The notes: generated by a model not told the origin, from the letters alone. 51,114 bases of DNA from Candidatus Barnesiella excrementavium (GCA_019115485.1 DXDM01000039.1:1-51114); one strand, 5' to 3'; shown: positions 23,892-33,768, numbered from the stretch's first letter. Program-made: numbers and translations.

Positions 23892-26861
23892 ATGAAAAGC
23901 CGGACTAAAAAAATTCTTAAAATCACAGGCATCTCCCTGGGGGCAGTGATTGTACTGATTACTGCGGTTATCGCCTTTGCCATCAACTTTGTATTCACGC
24001 CCGAAAAACTGACACCTGTCGTACTGAATGCAGCCAACCAGAACTTGAATGCCAAACTCGACATGGAGAGCGTGGAGTTGACCTTCTTCTCGACTTTCCC
24101 GCGATTCGGAGTAAAACTCACCGACGGGTCCCTGGTTTCGAAATCGATTCGCGACTCGCTGTGGCAGCGTACCGACTCGCTGCTCACCTTCAAGCGGGCA
24201 GTCGTCGTGGTTAATATCGTCGACTATCTGCGGTTAAAGAAAATCAGTATTAACCGATTGCGACTCGACAGCATCAACGTATACGCCTTCAAGGGGAAAG
24301 ACGGGGTAGCCAACTGGGATATCATGACCTCCGACACGACTACCGTCGACACCACCACGCGCACCCAACCCATCGCCAGCGAAATAGACATACGACGCAT
24401 CGTCGTGCGCCATGCTACCGTCACCTACGACGACCGAGAGACGCGGGTATTTGCCAACCTGTGGGACGCCAACCTGAAATTGAAAGCGCACCTGAAAAAA
24501 GGGCATTCCATGCTGGCGCTCGACTTTAACAACAAGAATATTCTATTCTGGCAAGATGGCGAGCTGCTGATACACCGCGTAGCCTCCCGCCTGAAAACCG
24601 ATATAGAGCTCAACCGGGCTACCCGCACCATCGCCCTGCACGATGCCCTTGTCGACCTCAACGGTGTGGAACTCGATGTGAAAGGCACTCTGCATCGCGA
24701 CACCGTGGCCAAGGCGTTGGACGTAGACCTGCAATACGGGTTGCACGCTCCCTCGTTGGAGACGGTCTTGCGCATGATTCCCGAGAGCGTGGTCAAGAAA
24801 GAAGATGTATCGGCTCAGGGCAACGTGACCTTGAATGGTATCGTGAAAGGGCAATACGGCAAAGACAAGATGCCCATGTTTACTCTCAAAGTGGCTATCG
24901 ACAAGGCCTCGGCCAAATATGCCCGCCTGCCCTATGGCATCGACGAGTTCAAGGCCGATTTCTTCGGGCAGGTCGACTTGACCAAGCAGGAACCCTCCTA
25001 CCTCGATTTGAAGATATTCCACTTCAAAGGGGCTCATACCGACATCTTGGCCGACGCCAAGGTGACTGACCTGCTGGGCGACCCCGACATCACATTCCAC
25101 ACCCAATCGACTATCGACCTCACGGCTCTGAGCAAGACCTTCCCCCTGCAAGAAGGTGTCTCCATCGAGGGAAATGTCGAGGCTGACCTGCGTCTGCACT
25201 GCCGGCTGTCATCGATTAAGAAAAAAGATTTGGGACGCATCAAAGCACTGGGAAAACTCAACATGACCCGCCTGGCTTTGCGCGACACCAGCAAGAATTT
25301 TGAGTTCACGAGCGACGCCTCGCTCCGATTCTTCGGCAACAATATGCTGGGAGCACAGGCCAAAATCAACAACATCGTGCTGCAAGCCCCGCAAGTCAAC
25401 TCGAACATCGAGAACCTGACAGCGGCTATCAAGACCACCAACCCGCAAGATACTACACGTATCGCCACCGTCGAGTGCAAACTGAACGCCACCAAGTTGA
25501 AAGCCTCGATGCCCGACTCGATATTCCTCTTCTGCGGGAAAACCGATGCCACCATCAATCTGCAACCGTCTGAGAAGAACCCCTCCAAACCACAGGTGCG
25601 ACTCTCGATGGAGGCCGATACCCTCTTTTGTCGACTGGGCGAGAACCGCGTGGGCATGGATAAAGCGGGTATTAATCTGAGAGCCCGACAGGTGAAAGAC
25701 TCGATATGGATTCCGCAAGGTATCGTGGGCTTCAACCGCATGTTTGTGCGTACCCCCATGTCGGCCCTCCCCATACGGTTCCAAAAGACGGCCGTATCGG
25801 TAGGCGACCGCACCATCACCCTGCATAACGCCTCCATGCGCATCGGTCGCTCGGACCTCACCGCATCGGGCTCGGTACACAACCTCTACGGAGCCATGCG
25901 CCGCCACAAGATGTTAAAGGCCAACCTGAGCCTCACCTCCAAAAACCTTAACTGCAACCAATTGCTCCGAGCCCTATCATTCCCTCAGGACACCGTTCAA
26001 ATCGAGACCGAGAGCGAGACCGACACCACATCGGCTCCGCTCAAACTGTTTGTCATTCCCAAAAATATCGATTTTGAACTGCAAACCAACTTGAAGCGAG
26101 TACGCTACGGAAAGATGACCTTCAAAAACGTGCATGGTGCCATCGACGTACGTAACCAGGCTATCCACTTGAAAGAGTTGAGCATGGAAGGTTTGGGAGG
26201 GGCAACCATGAATACCACCCTCATCTACCAGGCCCGTACCCCCCGGGCGGGATATGCCGGGTTTGACTTCAAGCTGCACAACGTCAATATCGGCAAGCTG
26301 GTCGACTTTATCCCCTCGCTCGATACCATCGTACCCATGCTGCGGTCGTTCCAAGGCACGGTTGAATTCAACGTATCGGCCGAGTCGGATTTGGATTCGT
26401 GCCTCAACATCAAGATACCCTCGCTGCGGTCGGCCATACACGTCGAAGGTGACAGCCTCGTGCTGCTCGACGGCGAGACCTTTGCCGAGATTTCCAAAAA
26501 GTTCCTCTTCAAAAACAAGGAGCGCAACCTCATCGACAGTATCGCCGTCAACATCAGCGTGGCCGACGGCAACGTGACCGTCTATCCCTTTGTCATCGAG
26601 ATGGACCGCTACCGTGCCGCGGTGGGTGGGTCGCAAGATCTGGACATGAACTTCAACTATCACATTTCGATTCTGAAATCGCCCATTCCCTTCAAACTGG
26701 GGTTAAACATCTCGGGCAACCTCGACAAGATGAAGTTCGGCATGGGTAAGGCCAAATACAAAGATGCCGTTACTCCCGTCGAAATACACAAGGTCGACAG
26801 CACCATCGTAAATATGGGCGAACAGATTGTACGCGATTTCAGAAAAGTAATGCGACGATAG
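23892..26861 (+). CDS. AsmA-like envelope protein
   Basis: A 989-aa protein. An N-terminal cytoplasmic patch (MKSRTKKILK) is followed by one membrane anchor (ISLGAVIVLITAVIAFAINF), then a long periplasmic beta-rich part with the AsmA start FTPEKLTPVVLNAANQNLNA. The C-terminal region (LDMNFNYHISILKSPIPFKL, GLNISGNLDKMKFGMGKAKY) is the AsmA C-terminal domain. AsmA-like proteins form lipid-transfer bridges between the inner and outer membranes, which is the likely role. The -7-like element TATTTTTG at 23864-23871 fits a transcription start about 15 nt before the ATG, with no clear -33 box. The gene is divergent from the dehydrogenase. Confidence 0.85.
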   Translation: MKSRTKKILKITGISLGAVIVLITAVIAFAINFVFTPEKLTPVVLNAANQNLNAKLDMESVELTFFSTFPRFGVKLTDGSLVSKSIRDSLWQRTDSLLTFKRAVVVVNIVDYLRLKKISINRLRLDSINVYAFKGKDGVANWDIMTSDTTTVDTTTRTQPIASEIDIRRIVVRHATVTYDDRETRVFANLWDANLKLKAHLKKGHSMLALDFNNKNILFWQDGELLIHRVASRLKTDIELNRATRTIALHDALVDLNGVELDVKGTLHRDTVAKALDVDLQYGLHAPSLETVLRMIPESVVKKEDVSAQGNVTLNGIVKGQYGKDKMPMFTLKVAIDKASAKYARLPYGIDEFKADFFGQVDLTKQEPSYLDLKIFHFKGAHTDILADAKVTDLLGDPDITFHTQSTIDLTALSKTFPLQEGVSIEGNVEADLRLHCRLSSIKKKDLGRIKALGKLNMTRLALRDTSKNFEFTSDASLRFFGNNMLGAQAKINNIVLQAPQVNSNIENLTAAIKTTNPQDTTRIATVECKLNATKLKASMPDSIFLFCGKTDATINLQPSEKNPSKPQVRLSMEADTLFCRLGENRVGMDKAGINLRARQVKDSIWIPQGIVGFNRMFVRTPMSALPIRFQKTAVSVGDRTITLHNASMRIGRSDLTASGSVHNLYGAMRRHKMLKANLSLTSKNLNCNQLLRALSFPQDTVQIETESETDTTSAPLKLFVIPKNIDFELQTNLKRVRYGKMTFKNVHGAIDVRNQAIHLKELSMEGLGGATMNTTLIYQARTPRAGYAGFDFKLHNVNIGKLVDFIPSLDTIVPMLRSFQGTVEFNVSAESDLDSCLNIKIPSLRSAIHVEGDSLVLLDGETFAEISKKFLFKNKERNLIDSIAVNISVADGNVTVYPFVIEMDRYRAAVGGSQDLDMNFNYHISILKSPIPFKLGLNISGNLDKMKFGMGKAKYKDAVTPVEIHKVDSTIVNMGEQIVRDFRKVMRR

Positions 26862-26890
26862 ATACAGAAAAGATACAACCGGATACAGTA

Positions 26891-26927
26891 CGCCCTGCGC
26901 ATCGACTCGACAGAGAAGCGCAGGGCG
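26891..26927. terminator. Inverted repeat between convergent genes
   Basis: CGCCCTGCGC (26891-26900) and GCGCAGGGCG (26918-26927) form a perfect 10-bp stem between the AsmA-like and DUF486 genes. There is no long T-run, so it would be a weak or Rho-assisted bidirectional terminator. Confidence 0.55.
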
Positions 26928-26932
26928 TCAAA

Positions 26933-27301
26933 TCATTTCATAAATACAAAATAGACGGCCAATACCAGACAGCCGAAGGCTGCAATGTGATTCCAGTGCA
27001 GGGATTCGCCCTTGAAGAAGACCACCGAAAAGACGGTAAAGATAATCAGTGTAATCACCTCTTGTATCACCTTCAACTGCATGAGGCTGAACGGTCCTCC
27101 GTTCTCCCGGAAGCCCAGCCGGTTGGCCGGTACCTGGCAGCAATATTCCAGCAACGCAATACCCCAACTGAGCAAGATGACCCCATAGAGCGGCCAGTTG
27201 CTGATGACCTTCATCTCCTGCAATTTCAAGTGCCCATACCAGGCCAGCGTCATGAAAATATTGGATATGACAAGCAATCCTATCGAATACAATCCCTGCA
27301 T
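26933..27301 (-). CDS. DUF486 (DMT-like) small membrane protein
   Basis: A 122-aa protein with four membrane segments: GLYSIGLLVISNIFMTLAW, LYGVILLSWGIALLEYCC, VITLIIFTVFSVVFFKGE and IAAFGCLVLAVYFVFMK. The YGHLKL and CCQVPANRLGF motifs are the signature of the DUF486 family (drug/metabolite-transporter-like), whose members are about 110-120 aa. The substrate is unknown. AGAGGA stands about 11 bases before the ATG at 27301, and a promoter lies at 27330-27359. Confidence 0.85.
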   Translation of the reverse strand: MQGLYSIGLLVISNIFMTLAWYGHLKLQEMKVISNWPLYGVILLSWGIALLEYCCQVPANRLGFRENGGPFSLMQLKVIQEVITLIIFTVFSVVFFKGESLHWNHIAAFGCLVLAVYFVFMK

Positions 27302-27329
27302 AACTTTTTCCTCTTTTTAAAATCGGGTG

Positions 27330-27359
27330 CAAAGATACGCATTAAAAACAAGAAACAAA
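27330..27359 (-). promoter_or_regulatory. Promoter of the DUF486 gene
   Basis: Minus strand: TTTG (27356-27359), an 18-bp spacer and TATCTTTG (27330-27337), about 29 bp upstream of the ATG. Confidence 0.55.
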
Positions 27360-27554
27360 GCAAATCGGGCAGGAAGGTTATTGCGCGTGCATTCAAGAGG
27401 TTGCACGGGAACCTCCCTTTACCGCTCCTTACAACGCCCGCCACGCAAGCTCGCCACAAGCCAGCCCCACCGTTCGCCCGAAAATTACATAAAAAAAGTT
27501 AATCGCAAAAGAGAACGGTAAAAATGCCCCATCTTTGCAATAAACAGAATTTTT

Positions 27555-28037
27555 ATGGAACACAGAACCATCACGACACAACCCTGCCGGGTATCGCCCA
27601 TGCACTACTTCGGACGATTGCTGCGCACGTGGCTCTATCGCAACTGGGCCTGGCCGGTGCTGATTGTGGCATTGCTCGTCGTGCTGTCGGTTCACAACCC
27701 CCTGTTCATCTATGTAGGACTCATGCTGATATTTCTGGTCTTCCCGCTGATACTCTATTACCTGTGGTTTACCTACGCCCTGCACCCCGACTGCCGGGCC
27801 TCGATACTGTCGAAACGGGTGGAGCTAAATGACCGGGGCATCGTCTGTACCTTCGACGACGAACGCACCGAGACCATCGCCTGGGAACGGGTAACCGATA
27901 TACTGTGTACCCGCAAAGAAATTGTCTTCTACCTGTCGAGATATGTATTCTTCATCTTGCCGTACAATGCGTTTGAATCTCCCGACGATTTAGACTACTT
28001 TATTAAAAAAATAAATACTTCTATCCTTAGAAAATAA
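27555..28037 (+). CDS. YcxB-like membrane protein
   Basis: A 160-aa protein with two adjacent membrane segments (residues about 33-50 and 52-72) followed by a small soluble domain: ELNDRGIVCTFDDERTETI, WERVTDILCTRKEIVFYL, then FFILPYNAFES. This is the layout of YcxB-like C-terminal domain proteins, whose role is unknown. The upstream CATCTTTG at 27530-27537 is one base off the -7 consensus. The next gene begins 35 bp downstream. Confidence 0.65.
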   Translation: MEHRTITTQPCRVSPMHYFGRLLRTWLYRNWAWPVLIVALLVVLSVHNPLFIYVGLMLIFLVFPLILYYLWFTYALHPDCRASILSKRVELNDRGIVCTFDDERTETIAWERVTDILCTRKEIVFYLSRYVFFILPYNAFESPDDLDYFIKKINTSILRK

Positions 28038-28046
28038 AAATAATTG

Positions 28047-28054
28047 TATATTTG
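28047..28054 (+). promoter_or_regulatory. -7 element that decides the start of the TPR/PD40 gene
   Basis: TATATTTG matches the -7 consensus. It overlaps an ATG at 28052, so that ATG cannot be the start of a message made here; the ATG at 28073 can. No clear TTTG is seen upstream. Confidence 0.5.
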
Positions 28055-28072
28055 AGTACAATTTTTTCACTC

Positions 28073-29524
28073 ATGAAGATATTCGGTCAAATCTTTAAAT
28101 ACTCATTGGCGATAGCCATCGCCGCTTCTACCCTGCTCCCGTCGAGAGCCGTGACCCTCGACGAGGCTCGTGAGTTGTACAAGGCGGGACGGTTTGACGA
28201 AGCAGCTCCCGTATTCAAGGCGCAGCTGAAACGCAAACCCAACGACGGCTCGCTAAACCACTGGTATGGAGTGTGCCTCTACCATGCCAAGAAATATGAC
28301 GAAGCCGAGAAATACCTGAAAATAGGTGTAAAGCGTAAAGTACTCGAATCGCCCCATTTCCTGGGCGATGTCTACATGGCCCAATACCGATTTGACGAGG
28401 CTGCCGAGAGCTATCAGGATTATATCGATGCCTTGGAGAAGGCCCGCAAGCCGGTATCCGACTCGATAACCGAAGCCATGGCCCGGGCCCGCAAAGCCAA
28501 GTTGATGTTGCGTCACGTTGAACAGGTACCCATTATCGACAGCCTCATCGTCGATGCCGACTCGTTTTTCGAGTACTACAAGATGACCCCCGAGTCAGGC
28601 CGGATAGGTACGGCCGAGACGCTGGGTGTAACCATTCCCGACAGCGTGACAGGCTACATGCCGCAACGGGGCGACAAGGTATTTTTCGGTATGCCGAACG
28701 GAGAAACCGGATATGACCTCTGCTCGATGAGCAAACTCACCGACGGCCGGTGGAGCCGCATCAGCCCGCTGCCCGAAGGAGTAAACACCCCGCGCGACGA
28801 AGCCTATCCCTTCTTCCTGAACGACGGTGTAACCCTCTATTTCGCCTCGAACGGCGAAGGGTCCATCGGTGGATACGACATCTTCATCACCCGGCTGAAT
28901 CTCGAAAACAACACCTATCTGAAACCCGAGAATGTAGGTATGCCCTTCAATTCGGTATTTAACGACTATATGATGGCTATCGACGAAATGCTGAACATCG
29001 GCTGGTTTGTCTCCGACCGAGAACAGATACCCGGCAAAGTAACCATCTACCTCTTCATACCCAACGAAAGCAAACGCACCTACGACCTCGACTCGGTTCA
29101 GACCGACATCAAGTCGCTGGCCCTCATTCACTCCATTCGCGACTCGTGGCCCGCAGGTGCCGACTATACCGAACTGCTGGAACAGTTGAACCACATCAAG
29201 GAGACCAAGGCGGTTGCCCGTCCCGACTTTGTTTTTGCCATCTGCAACGGCACACACTATACCCACCTCGACCAGTTTGCCTGTTCCGAGGCTCGCAACT
29301 TGTATGTCAAGGCCAACGAAACTCGCAAGCACATTGCCCGGCTGGAAGCCGAAGTGGCTCAGCTTCGTCCCAAATATGCCAAGTCGGAAGGGACTACCCG
29401 ACAACGACTGGCTGCCGAAATAGGCTCAATCGAAGCCCAGTTGCTCACGCTCTATCCGCAACCCGAGGCGTATGAAAACCAGGCTCGCAAAGCCGAGCTC
29501 GACACGCTGCAAAAACACCGTTAA
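28073..29524 (+). CDS. TPR plus PD40 beta-propeller envelope protein
   Basis: About 483 aa. A signal peptide (MKIFGQIFKYSLAIAIAAST) is followed by tetratricopeptide-like helices to about residue 130 (YKAGRFDEAAPVFKAQLKRK, YHAKKYDEAEKYLKIGVKRK). PD40-like blades follow, with DEAYPFFLNDGVTLYFASNG and GGYDIFITRLN, and the protein ends in a charged helical tail. The same TPR-PD40 order occurs in the N-terminal half of PorE-type T9SS accessory proteins, but the OmpA-like domain is absent. A periplasmic scaffold role is likely. The start at 28073 is chosen because a -7 element overlaps the upstream ATG at 28052. Confidence 0.75.
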   Translation: MKIFGQIFKYSLAIAIAASTLLPSRAVTLDEARELYKAGRFDEAAPVFKAQLKRKPNDGSLNHWYGVCLYHAKKYDEAEKYLKIGVKRKVLESPHFLGDVYMAQYRFDEAAESYQDYIDALEKARKPVSDSITEAMARARKAKLMLRHVEQVPIIDSLIVDADSFFEYYKMTPESGRIGTAETLGVTIPDSVTGYMPQRGDKVFFGMPNGETGYDLCSMSKLTDGRWSRISPLPEGVNTPRDEAYPFFLNDGVTLYFASNGEGSIGGYDIFITRLNLENNTYLKPENVGMPFNSVFNDYMMAIDEMLNIGWFVSDREQIPGKVTIYLFIPNESKRTYDLDSVQTDIKSLALIHSIRDSWPAGADYTELLEQLNHIKETKAVARPDFVFAICNGTHYTHLDQFACSEARNLYVKANETRKHIARLEAEVAQLRPKYAKSEGTTRQRLAAEIGSIEAQLLTLYPQPEAYENQARKAELDTLQKHR

Positions 29525-29562
29525 GAAAAAGAGACCTTGTCTAAATCTAAATACCTACCGCG

Positions 29563-30036
29563 ATGTTCGACATACTGGCCATAACCCTATTGATAGTCAT
29601 AGCCTTGGCTCTGGCAATTCTCGAAATATTCTTTCTGCCCGGAATCACCATCGCCGGCATCTGCTCGCTCGTCTTCTACGGCGGAGGCATCTACTATGCC
29701 TATGTCCTGTTCGGGACCAACGGAGCAGTCATCACGCTACTCGTGGCCGCGTTGGTAACCATAGCCGTCATCATCGGGTTCATGCGTTCACGCAGTTTCG
29801 ACAAGATAGCGCTACACACCGAGATAGACTCGGTAGTCCCCTCACAGGTATCGGCAGACATCAAGGTGGGCGACACGGGCCAAACACTCACCCGGCTCAA
29901 CCCGATGGGGAAGATTATCGTAGGGGCGCATACAGTCGAGGCACAAGCCGAAAATGAACTCATCGAGGAGGATACTCCGGTAAAAATCATACGCATAGAA
30001 CCCAATGTGGTCATCGTGTGCAAAGAAAACGAATAA
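29563..30036 (+). CDS. NfeD-family membrane protein
   Basis: A 157-aa protein with three membrane segments (ITLLIVIALALAILEIFFLPG, SLVFYGGGIYYAYVLFG, VITLLVAALVTIAVIIGFM). A soluble OB-fold domain follows (IKVGDTGQTLTRLNPMGKII, VDTPVKIIRIEPN-like end), typical of the NfeD C-terminus. NfeD proteins pair with flotillin or SPFH proteins in membrane microdomains. The partner gene floA begins 24 bp downstream, which supports the call. The longer NfeD form with an N-terminal serine protease is not present. Confidence 0.9.
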   Translation: MFDILAITLLIVIALALAILEIFFLPGITIAGICSLVFYGGGIYYAYVLFGTNGAVITLLVAALVTIAVIIGFMRSRSFDKIALHTEIDSVVPSQVSADIKVGDTGQTLTRLNPMGKIIVGAHTVEAQAENELIEEDTPVKIIRIEPNVVIVCKENE

Positions 30037-30060
30037 AACAAATACAATCCAAAAACTCAA

Positions 30061-31044
30061 ATGAATATGATGGTTGGAATAGGACTATTACTGGCGTTCG
30101 GTATTATCGTAATACTCGCCGTGTTCTTTTATTTCGTGCCGTTCCTCTTATGGATTTCGGCCCAAGTATCGGGAGTGAGAATCTCACTCATACAGTTGTT
30201 CCTGATGCGCATCAGAAAGGTACCGCCCCAAATCATCGTGCGGGGTATGATTGAAGCCCACAAAGCCGGTCTCAAAAACATCACCCGTGATGAGCTCGAA
30301 GCCCACTACCTGGCCGGCGGTCATGTAGAACGCGTGGTACACGCCCTCGTATCGGCATCGAAAGCCAATATCGACCTGGGCTTCCAGATGGCCACCGCTA
30401 TCGACCTGGCCGGGCGCGACGTGTTCGAAGCCGTGCAAATGTCGGTCAATCCCAAGGTTATCGATACCCCGCCGGTGACCGCCGTGGCCAAAGACGGAAT
30501 CCAGCTGATAGCCAAAGCCCGTGTAACGGTACGTGCCAACATCAGACAGCTGGTGGGTGGAGCTGGCGAAGACACCGTACTGGCCCGCGTAGGCGAAGGC
30601 ATCGTGTCGTCAATCGGTTCGTCCGAGTCGCACAAGCAGGTACTCGAAAACCCCGACTCCATCTCGAAACTGGTATTGAAAAAAGGGCTCGACTCGGGTA
30701 CGGCATTTGAAATCCTTTCGATTGATATTGCCGACATCGACATAGGCAAAAACATCGGCGCTACCCTGCAAATGGACCAGGCTCAGGCCGACAAGAACAT
30801 TGCCCAGGCCAAGGCCGAAGAGCGTCGGGCCATGGCTATCGCCCTCGAACAGGAGATGAAAGCCAAAGCCCAGGAGGCAAGAGCCAAAGTTATCGAAGCC
30901 GAAGCCGAAGTTCCCAAAGCCATGGCCGAAGCCTTCCGCTCGGGCAACCTGGGAATCATGGATTACTACCGCATGAAAAACGTCGAGGCCGATACCGCCA
31001 TGCGCGAGTCGATAGCCAAGCCGACAGCCAAGCCCGAGAAATAG
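30061..31044 (+). CDS. floA: Flotillin-like protein FloA
   Basis: A 327-aa SPFH-family scaffold protein. An N-terminal membrane hairpin ([20 protein letters not shown]) is followed by the SPFH domain (residues about 35-215). The Ala/Glu-rich coiled coil then runs from [20 protein letters not shown] to about 295. The C-terminal [19 protein letters not shown] is a strong FloA signature. It organises membrane microdomains, and the preceding NfeD is its usual partner. Length and order are normal. Confidence 0.95.
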   Translation: MNMMVGIGLLLAFGIIVILAVFFYFVPFLLWISAQVSGVRISLIQLFLMRIRKVPPQIIVRGMIEAHKAGLKNITRDELEAHYLAGGHVERVVHALVSASKANIDLGFQMATAIDLAGRDVFEAVQMSVNPKVIDTPPVTAVAKDGIQLIAKARVTVRANIRQLVGGAGEDTVLARVGEGIVSSIGSSESHKQVLENPDSISKLVLKKGLDSGTAFEILSIDIADIDIGKNIGATLQMDQAQADKNIAQAKAEERRAMAIALEQEMKAKAQEARAKVIEAEAEVPKAMAEAFRSGNLGIMDYYRMKNVEADTAMRESIAKPTAKPEK

Positions 31045-31124
31045 ACTTGAGAAAACCGGTAGAGCCTGTATAGCAAAGGAATACGAAACAACGACAGGCG
31101 AAGCGACAAGAGAAAAAATATTCT

Positions 31125-31132
31125 TATATTTG
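31125..31132 (+). promoter_or_regulatory. -7 element of the superoxide dismutase gene
   Basis: TATATTTG, 52 bp before the ATG at 31185. No TTTG lies at the expected distance, so the -33 half is weak. Confidence 0.45.
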
Positions 31133-31184
31133 AAACTTTTTCCCGGCAACAATTGTTATATAGGAAACAAAAGTTCGAAAAGCT

Positions 31185-31763
31185 ATGATTTACCAATTAC
31201 CGCCATTGCCCTACGGTTCCAACGATTTAGCCCCGGTCATCAGCCAGGAGACTATCGAATACCACTATGGCAAGCACGAACAAACCTATCTCGACAATCT
31301 CAACCGGCTCATCGACGGCACTCCCTATGCCGAGAAACCGCTCGAAGAGGTAATACGGGAAGCCGAAGGAGCCTTGTTCAACAATGCCTCCCAGGCCTGG
31401 AACCACATATTCTACTTCTTCACCTTCGCACCCGAAGGCCGGCGTAAACCGCAAGGCAAGTTGGCCGAAGCCATAGACCGGCAGTGGGGAAGCCTGGAAA
31501 ACTTTCAGAAAGAGTTTGAACAAGCCGGCGTCACCCTGTTCGGGTCGGGTTGGGTATGGCTCTCCAAAGATCCCGAGGGCAAACTGGTAATCAGCCAGGA
31601 AAGCAATGCAGGTTCCCCGCTGAAAAAGGGATACACTCCACTGTTGACCTTCGACGTATGGGAACATGCCTACTATATCGACTATCGAAATCGACGAGCC
31701 GAACACCTGCACCGCCTGTGGGAAATCGTCGACTGGTCGGTTGTCGAAGCAAGATACCTATAA
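31185..31763 (+). CDS. sodB: Superoxide dismutase (Fe/Mn family)
   Basis: A 192-aa enzyme that converts superoxide to oxygen and hydrogen peroxide. Metal ligands are visible: His in YHYGKHEQTYL, His in SQAWNHIFYFF, and Asp and His in FDVWEHAYYIDY. The Gln of NNASQAWNH and the SNAGSPL loop are those of iron-type or cambialistic enzymes (the Porphyromonas gingivalis enzyme belongs here), not of strict Mn-type enzymes. No signal peptide is present, so it is cytosolic. It is followed by a strong terminator at 31837. Confidence 0.95.
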   Translation: MIYQLPPLPYGSNDLAPVISQETIEYHYGKHEQTYLDNLNRLIDGTPYAEKPLEEVIREAEGALFNNASQAWNHIFYFFTFAPEGRRKPQGKLAEAIDRQWGSLENFQKEFEQAGVTLFGSGWVWLSKDPEGKLVISQESNAGSPLKKGYTPLLTFDVWEHAYYIDYRNRRAEHLHRLWEIVDWSVVEARYL

Positions 31764-31836
31764 TTCGCATAGTCGCGCGTGAGCGTAACTCTATCTAGCA
31801 CTTTAAAATAAGCATAATGTGATGAATTCTAAAAAA

Positions 31837-31865
31837 GAGGTGCTGCGTGAGCAGCGTCTCTTTTT
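31837..31865 (+). terminator. Terminator after superoxide dismutase
   Basis: GAGGTGCTGC-GTGA-GCAGCGTCTC forms a 10-bp stem with two G-U pairs, followed by TTTTT. An A-run stands before it, so it may also act from the other side. Confidence 0.85.
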
Positions 31866-31939
31866 GCTTTAAAAAGAATTAAAGTTTTATTCAAATAGAT
31901 ATATTTTCCCTCTGTTTATCGAACATATAATATTTTTTC

Positions 31940-31947
31940 TATATTTG
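31940..31947 (+). promoter_or_regulatory. -7 element of the trpB2-like gene
   Basis: TATATTTG in a very AT-rich region, about 75 bp before the ATG. The rest of the 31764-32022 gap holds only the sod terminator and AT-rich sequence. Confidence 0.45.
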
Positions 31948-32022
31948 TATATCAATTCGTCACAGAAATTGCATTTTTATTTACAAAAGCAAATATTAAT
32001 TATTATCTAATTCGAGACGCCT

Positions 32023-33384
32023 ATGGCTACCAAAAAGTTTATTCTCCCCGAGAAGGAGATACCCCAGGCCTGGTACAACATTGTTGCCGACATGCCGCAC
32101 AAGCCCATGAGTCCGCTTAATCCGGCGACCAAACAACCTCTCACCGCCGAAGACCTCTATCCCATCTTTGCCGAAGAACTCTGCAAGCAAGAGCTCAACG
32201 CTACCGATGCCTGGATAGAGATTCCCGATGAGGTACGCGACATGTACAAGATATGGCGTCCCACCCCGCTGGTAAGAGCCCTGGGGCTTGAAAAAGCACT
32301 CGACACCCCGGCTCACATCTATTTCAAGAACGAGAGTGTAAGCCCCGTGGGTTCACACAAGCTCAACTCGGCCATCGCACAGGCCTACTACTGCAAAAAG
32401 CAGGGCGTGACCAACATCACGACCGAGACCGGTGCGGGGCAATGGGGAGCCGCCCTCTCGCTGGCCGCCAAAGCCTTCGGCCTCGAACTGGCCGTCTACA
32501 TGGTCAAGGTAAGCTATCACCAGAAACCCTACCGGCGCTCCATCATGCAAACCTTCGGTGCGCAGGTTATCGCCTCGCCCAGCATGTCGACCAAAGCCGG
32601 ACGCAAGATACTCACCGACCACCCCAACTACCAGGGAAGTCTGGGCACCGCCATATCCGAAGCCATCGAGCTCGCCATGAGCACCCCCAACTGCAAATAC
32701 ACCCTGGGCAGCGTGCTCAACCACGTATCGCTGCACCAGACCGTCATCGGCCTCGAAGCCGAAAAGCAGATGGAGATGGCCGGCGAATACCCCGACGTCG
32801 TAGTCGCCTGCTTTGGCGGAGGCTCCAACTTCTCGGGCATCGCCTTCCCCTTCCTGCGCCACAAGCTGCGCGACGGCAAGGCGATACGTCTGGTCGCCGC
32901 CGAGCCCGCCTCGTGTCCCAAGCTCACCAAAGGGATATTCCAATACGATTTTGGCGACGAAGCCGGCTACACCCCGTTGCTTCCCATGTACACCCTGGGG
33001 CACAACTTCGCACCGGCCAATATCCACGCCGGCGGACTACGCTACCACGGTGCCGGTACCATCGTGAGCCAGTTGAAAAAAGACGGCTATCTCGAAGCCG
33101 TCGACATCGACCAGCTCGATACCTTCAAGGCGGCCACCCTCTTTGCCCAATGCGAAGGCATCATACCCGCGCCCGAATCGTCGCACGCCATCGCCGCCAC
33201 GATACAAGAGGCCCTCAAAGCCCGGGAAGAGGGGAAAAAGCGTTGTATCCTCTTCAACCTCTCGGGCCACGGACTTATCGACATGACCGCCTACGACCAG
33301 TACCTGGCAGGCGACCTCATGAATTACAGTCTGTCCGATGCCGAGATTGCCAAGAATATCAGTGAGTTGGATAAGATCATTTAG
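32023..33384 (+). CDS. TrpB-like PLP-dependent enzyme (TrpB2 type)
   Basis: A 453-aa PLP enzyme of the tryptophan synthase beta family. The cofactor lysine is in VGSHKLNSAIAQA, the substrate loop is ETGAGQWGAALS, and the phosphate-binding glycine loop is VACFGGGSNFSG. The length of about 450 aa, the N-terminal extension (ILPEKEIPQAWYNIVADMPH) and SVSPVGSHKLN are those of the TrpB2 branch, not of the 390-400-aa TrpB1. No trpA or other trp gene is nearby, which is usual for TrpB2. It probably makes Trp from indole and serine, for example as an indole salvage enzyme. Confidence 0.9.
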   Translation: MATKKFILPEKEIPQAWYNIVADMPHKPMSPLNPATKQPLTAEDLYPIFAEELCKQELNATDAWIEIPDEVRDMYKIWRPTPLVRALGLEKALDTPAHIYFKNESVSPVGSHKLNSAIAQAYYCKKQGVTNITTETGAGQWGAALSLAAKAFGLELAVYMVKVSYHQKPYRRSIMQTFGAQVIASPSMSTKAGRKILTDHPNYQGSLGTAISEAIELAMSTPNCKYTLGSVLNHVSLHQTVIGLEAEKQMEMAGEYPDVVVACFGGGSNFSGIAFPFLRHKLRDGKAIRLVAAEPASCPKLTKGIFQYDFGDEAGYTPLLPMYTLGHNFAPANIHAGGLRYHGAGTIVSQLKKDGYLEAVDIDQLDTFKAATLFAQCEGIIPAPESSHAIAATIQEALKAREEGKKRCILFNLSGHGLIDMTAYDQYLAGDLMNYSLSDAEIAKNISELDKII

Positions 33385-33504
33385 ACTGGTGAGATTCCAT
33401 GGGAACCCGAGCAGGAAAAATAATTGAAAATTTTTATCCTCAAAATTTGGCCAATTCAAATACACCCGCTATATTTGCATCACCTTTCCGAAAGGAAACA
33501 AGCT

Positions 33505-33577
33505 GGCGGTTTAGTGTAGTGGCCTAGCACGCAACCCTCTCACGGTTGAGACTCGGGTTCGATTCCCGGAATCGCTA
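33505..33577 (+). tRNA. tRNA-Glu (anticodon CTC)
   Basis: The sequence folds into a cloverleaf. The acceptor GGCGGTT pairs with AATCGCT (two G-U pairs). The D stem is GTG/CAC. The anticodon stem CAACC/GGTTG holds the loop CCTCTCAC-like sequence, in which the anticodon after C32-T33 is CTC. The T arm is TCGGG-TTCGATT-CCCGG. CCA is not encoded. It is followed by a terminator and then the restriction-modification genes. Confidence 0.9.
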
Positions 33578-33591
33578 CAAACAGGAAACGA

Positions 33592-33630
33592 AAACTCAAA
33601 AGCCTATCCATTAGACTTTTGAGTTTTTTT
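33592..33630 (+). terminator. Terminator of the tRNA-Glu transcript
   Basis: AAACTCAAAAG (33592-33602) pairs with CTTTTGAGTTT (33616-33626) and a TTTT tail follows. Confidence 0.85.
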
Positions 33631-33768
33631 CTATCCCAAAACGGGACAAAAACGAGACAAGGGGGTCCAGTTGACAAGGGGGCAACGTAAAAAGGGACGG
33701 AAGCTTGGTTCGGGCCTATATTGGGGTCTCTCGGGAGAAAAGAGATGCCCGCCCCCAACCCGGCATCA